Positions 6,109-7,702 of a stretch of 7,702 nt of DNA are shown in pieces (the first letter of the stretch is position 1; each line of letters starts with the position of its first letter). This DNA comes from Rhodospirillales bacterium (lineage in GTDB: Bacteria > Pseudomonadota > Alphaproteobacteria > Acetobacterales > Acetobacteraceae). The DNA lies in the NCBI GenBank assembly GCA_018971455.1, contig JAGXAV010000085.1, positions 1 through 7,702 of the forward strand, in the 5' to 3' direction. The notes beneath the pieces were generated by a model. That model had not been told where the DNA came from, ran no database searches, and saw only the letters and a program-made list of their open reading frames with translations. Both the position numbers and the translations under genes were made by a program.

Positions 6109-6909
6109 ATGCCCGATATTGCATCCTATCCCGCTCGCGCCACGTCGTCCCAGCTCAACCGGGTCCCTGACGTCACCATCACCTTCTGGATCGTCAAGGT
6201 GATGGCAACCACCGTCGGCGAGACGGCGGCGGATTTCCTCAACAGCACGCTCAATCTCGGGCTGAGCGGCACCTCGGTCGTGATGAGCGGGATGCTTGTG
6301 CTCGCCTTGTCGATGCAACTCCGGGCGCGACGCTACGTGCCGTCCCTCTACTGGCTGGTCGTCGTTCTCATAAGCGTCGTCGGCACGCTGATCTCGGACA
6401 ATCTCGTCGATAATCTGGGCGTCAGCCTGGTCACCAGCACGTTGCTGTTCGGCGCGGCACTGGCCCTCGTCTTCACCGCCTGGTTCTCGGTCGAGCGGAC
6501 ACTATCGGTGCACACCATCTTCACCGTCCGGCGCGAGGGGTTCTATTGGGCGGCCATTCTCTGCACCTTCGCCCTCGGCACCTCGGCGGGAGACCTTCTG
6601 GCCGAACGCCTGGCCCTCGGCTACGCGCTCTCCGCCATGCTGTTCGCGGCGGTCATCGGGCTGACCTACTGGACCTATCGCCTCGGGGCCAACCCGATCC
6701 TGACCTTCTGGATCGCCTACATCGTCACCCGCCCGCTGGGTGCCTCAACCGGCGACTTGCTGTCCCAGCCGGCCAGTGCCGGCGGCCTGGCCCTGGGGAC
6801 GGTGGGAACCAGCATGCTGTTCCTGGCGACCATCCTGGGGCTGGTCATCTACATGACCGGCATACAGCGCCGGACCGCGCCCTCCGTCCTGCGTGCCGTG
6901 GAGGATTAG
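6109..6909 (+). CDS. COG4705-type multispanning membrane protein with four internal repeats
   Basis: The 266-residue, very hydrophobic protein resembles the uncharacterised COG4705 family of membrane-anchored proteins; I know of no established function. It consists of four units of about 40-50 residues, each fitting W-x9-G-x4-D-x-L exactly: Trp27/Gly37/Asp42, Trp82/Gly92/Asp97, Trp147/Gly157/Asp162 and Trp201/Gly211/Asp216. An aromatic residue precedes each Trp. Each unit looks like two membrane spans joined at the acidic stretch, giving about eight spans. Basic links occur at RARR (72-75), RR (141-142) and the C-terminal QRR (253-255). Acidic residues at equivalent places in membrane spans suggest ion or proton binding, but this is inference. 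The start at 6109 follows a GAGG site and leaves a 24-residue polar N-terminus. The gene is divergent from the flavin operon and followed by a strong hairpin, then the PepSY gene. Confidence 0.85.
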   Translation: MPDIASYPARATSSQLNRVPDVTITFWIVKVMATTVGETAADFLNSTLNLGLSGTSVVMSGMLVLALSMQLRARRYVPSLYWLVVVLISVVGTLISDNLVDNLGVSLVTSTLLFGAALALVFTAWFSVERTLSVHTIFTVRREGFYWAAILCTFALGTSAGDLLAERLALGYALSAMLFAAVIGLTYWTYRLGANPILTFWIAYIVTRPLGASTGDLLSQPASAGGLALGTVGTSMLFLATILGLVIYMTGIQRRTAPSVLRAVED

Positions 6910-6931
6910 CGCCAGGCCATCGCGGCGCGAG

Positions 6932-6957
6932 CAGGCCGGGAGCGCCCTCCCGGCCTG
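6932..6957 (+). terminator. Strong hairpin after the COG4705 gene
   Basis: CAGGCCGGGAG (6932-6942) and CTCCCGGCCTG (6947-6957) form a perfect 11-bp stem with a CGCC loop, 22 bp after the stop codon. The following bases (tctgcgttgtct) are only moderately T-rich. It probably ends or weakens transcription before the PepSY gene, or protects the 3' end of the message. Confidence 0.65.
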
Positions 6958-6970
6958 TCTGCGTTGTCTG

Positions 6971-6986
6971 CCCGCCCGCGGGCGGG
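6971..6986. repeat. Perfect 16-bp palindrome
   Basis: CCCGCCCGCGGGCGGG is fully self-complementary and lies 13 bp after the preceding hairpin, in the 215-bp gap before the PepSY gene. It may be an operator, a second terminator element or a chance product of the GC-rich composition. Confidence 0.5.
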
Positions 6987-7124
6987 TGCGGCGGGCCGGG
7001 CGTCCGGCAGATATTGGCAATCGGTATAGCTGGGTCCGCCGCGCGCCAATCCGCCGAACGGCATGATCCCCTCAGCGCTCGGCATGGTGCCGGCGCGCCA
7101 ATCTCCAATAATGGGATCGCACAC

Positions 7125-7460
7125 ATGACGGCACGTAAACTGGCTCCGTTCGCCCTGGCGGCGCTGCTCGCCCTCGGCGCGACCGGCGGCGTCGCGCTGG
7201 CGAATGCCCGCAATGACGAAGGCAACGACGCGGCTTCCCTCGCCAATGCCAAGGTATCCCTGGTGCAGGCGATCGCCATTGCCGAGCAGCAGGCCGGCGG
7301 CCACGCGGTGGGCGCTGGCGTGAACAATGAGAATGGCCGGGTGAGCATCGCTGTGGACGTGGCCGCCGCGAACGGCGTGCGGACCGTGCTCATCGACCCG
7401 GCCACCGGCCAGGTCGCGGCCGACCACGCCGGCGGCGACCACAACGAAGAGAGTGACTGA
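7125..7460 (+). CDS. Small exported PepSY-type domain protein
   Basis: The 111-residue protein has a clear signal peptide (MTARK basic start, hydrophobic core about 7-25, cleavage likely after ALA at 24-26). The mature part carries one PepSY-like domain: helix KVSLVQAIAIAEQQAGG (43-59), a strand region about 61-80 (VGAGVNNENGRVSIAVDV), and the typical ending VLIDPATGQV (88-97). The tail, DHAGGDHNEESD, is acidic and contains two His, so it could bind metal. PepSY domains of this size are found in the periplasm and are thought to inhibit or modulate partner proteins; no partner can be named here. The ATG is preceded by a modest GGGA eight bases upstream; a five-codon open frame starting at 7111 overlaps this start as ATGA and is probably incidental. 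The gene lies 215 bp after the COG4705 stop and 67 bp before the ABC ATPase. Confidence 0.82.
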   Translation: MTARKLAPFALAALLALGATGGVALANARNDEGNDAASLANAKVSLVQAIAIAEQQAGGHAVGAGVNNENGRVSIAVDVAAANGVRTVLIDPATGQVAADHAGGDHNEESD

Positions 7461-7478
7461 TCGGGCATCACACAGCGG

Positions 7479-7514
7479 CGCGGATCCGGGTCGGGGACCT
7501 GCCCCGGATCCGCG
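7479..7514. repeat. 12-bp inverted repeat before the ABC ATPase gene
   Basis: CGCGGATCCGGG (7479-7490) and CCCGGATCCGCG (7503-7514) are perfect inverted copies with a 12-base loop. A competing stem, CGGGG (7492-7496) with CCCCG (7502-7506), is possible. No T-run follows; instead the Shine-Dalgarno AGGGAGA of the next gene begins two bases after the right arm. It may be an operator, an attenuating hairpin or a processing site. Confidence 0.6.
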
Positions 7515-7527
7515 TAGGGAGACGGTC

Positions 7528-7702
7528 ATGAGCCTGATCGAGATCGACCATCTGAAGCTCGCCATCGGCGATACCCCGGTGCTGCGGGATGTCAGCCTCG
7601 ATGTGCGGCCCGGTGAGATCGTGGGCTTGCTCGGCCCCAACGGCGCGGGCAAGACCACCACCATCGCGGCGGCGCTGGGATTGTTGCGGCCGCAAGGGGG
7701 CA
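7528..7702 (+). CDS. ABC transporter ATP-binding protein, 5' part (3' end outside window)
   Basis: The first 58 codons of an ABC ATPase are visible. The Walker A motif GPNGAGKTT is at 36-44, after the typical first strands (VLRDVSLDVRPGEIVGLLG at 18-36). The sequence style, with GPNGAGKTTTI and GLLRP, fits the CcmA/multidrug-type exporter ATPases (COG1131-like), which usually pair with a membrane permease encoded next; neither that gene nor the Walker B and signature motifs are in the window. ATG is preceded by AGGGAGA at five bases, a strong ribosome site. It is 67 bp downstream of the PepSY gene on the same strand, so the two may be co-transcribed unless the intervening inverted repeat stops transcription. 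Transported substrate is unknown. Confidence 0.93.
   Translation, partial: MSLIEIDHLKLAIGDTPVLRDVSLDVRPGEIVGLLGPNGAGKTTTIAAALGLLRPQGG

Noticed and set aside
7111..7128. Five-codon open frame overlapping the PepSY start
   Set aside because: It has no ribosome site of its own, and such short frames occur often by chance.

Overview
This is a GC-rich, gene-dense window. Its protein families and codon usage (strong G/C at third positions) point to a proteobacterium, most likely an alphaproteobacterium. That placement is an inference from general appearance, not from a marker gene. No rRNA, tRNA, CRISPR array or mobile element was seen.

Left part (1-2880, plus strand): the 3' end of a DHDPS-family (class I, Schiff-base) aldolase/lyase gene, an alpha/beta hydrolase with an aspartate nucleophile, then two tightly coupled ureide-catabolism genes. 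These are allE, (S)-ureidoglycine aminohydrolase, and allA, ureidoglycolate lyase, which overlap by ATGA. AllE and AllA are consecutive steps: ureidoglycine to ureidoglycolate plus ammonia, then to glyoxylate plus urea. The first two genes may belong to the same transcription unit, but their substrates cannot be read from the sequence.

Middle part (2922-5686, minus strand, convergent with allA): a three-gene operon read right to left. It encodes a small exported FMN_bind protein with an SGAT flavinylation site, an ApbE-type FAD:protein FMN transferase, and a 505-residue fusion of an NqrB/RnfD-like membrane domain to a cytosolic FAD/NAD(P)-binding reductase domain. Together they look like a compact route for moving electrons from cytosolic NAD(P)H across the membrane to a covalently flavinylated protein. 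The membrane domain seems to lack the loop that carries the covalent FMN in true RnfD/NqrB.

Right part (5687-7702): a 422-bp divergent intergenic region holds an imperfect FNR/FixK-like box, an inverted repeat and repeated GCCAAC motifs. Plus-strand genes follow: a COG4705-type multispanning membrane protein built from four exact W-x9-G-x4-D-x-L repeats, a strong hairpin and a 16-bp palindrome, a small exported PepSY-type protein, a 12-bp inverted repeat, and the start of an ABC transporter ATPase cut by the window end. The best candidate for something under-described is the flavinylation operon together with its divergent COG4705/PepSY partners.
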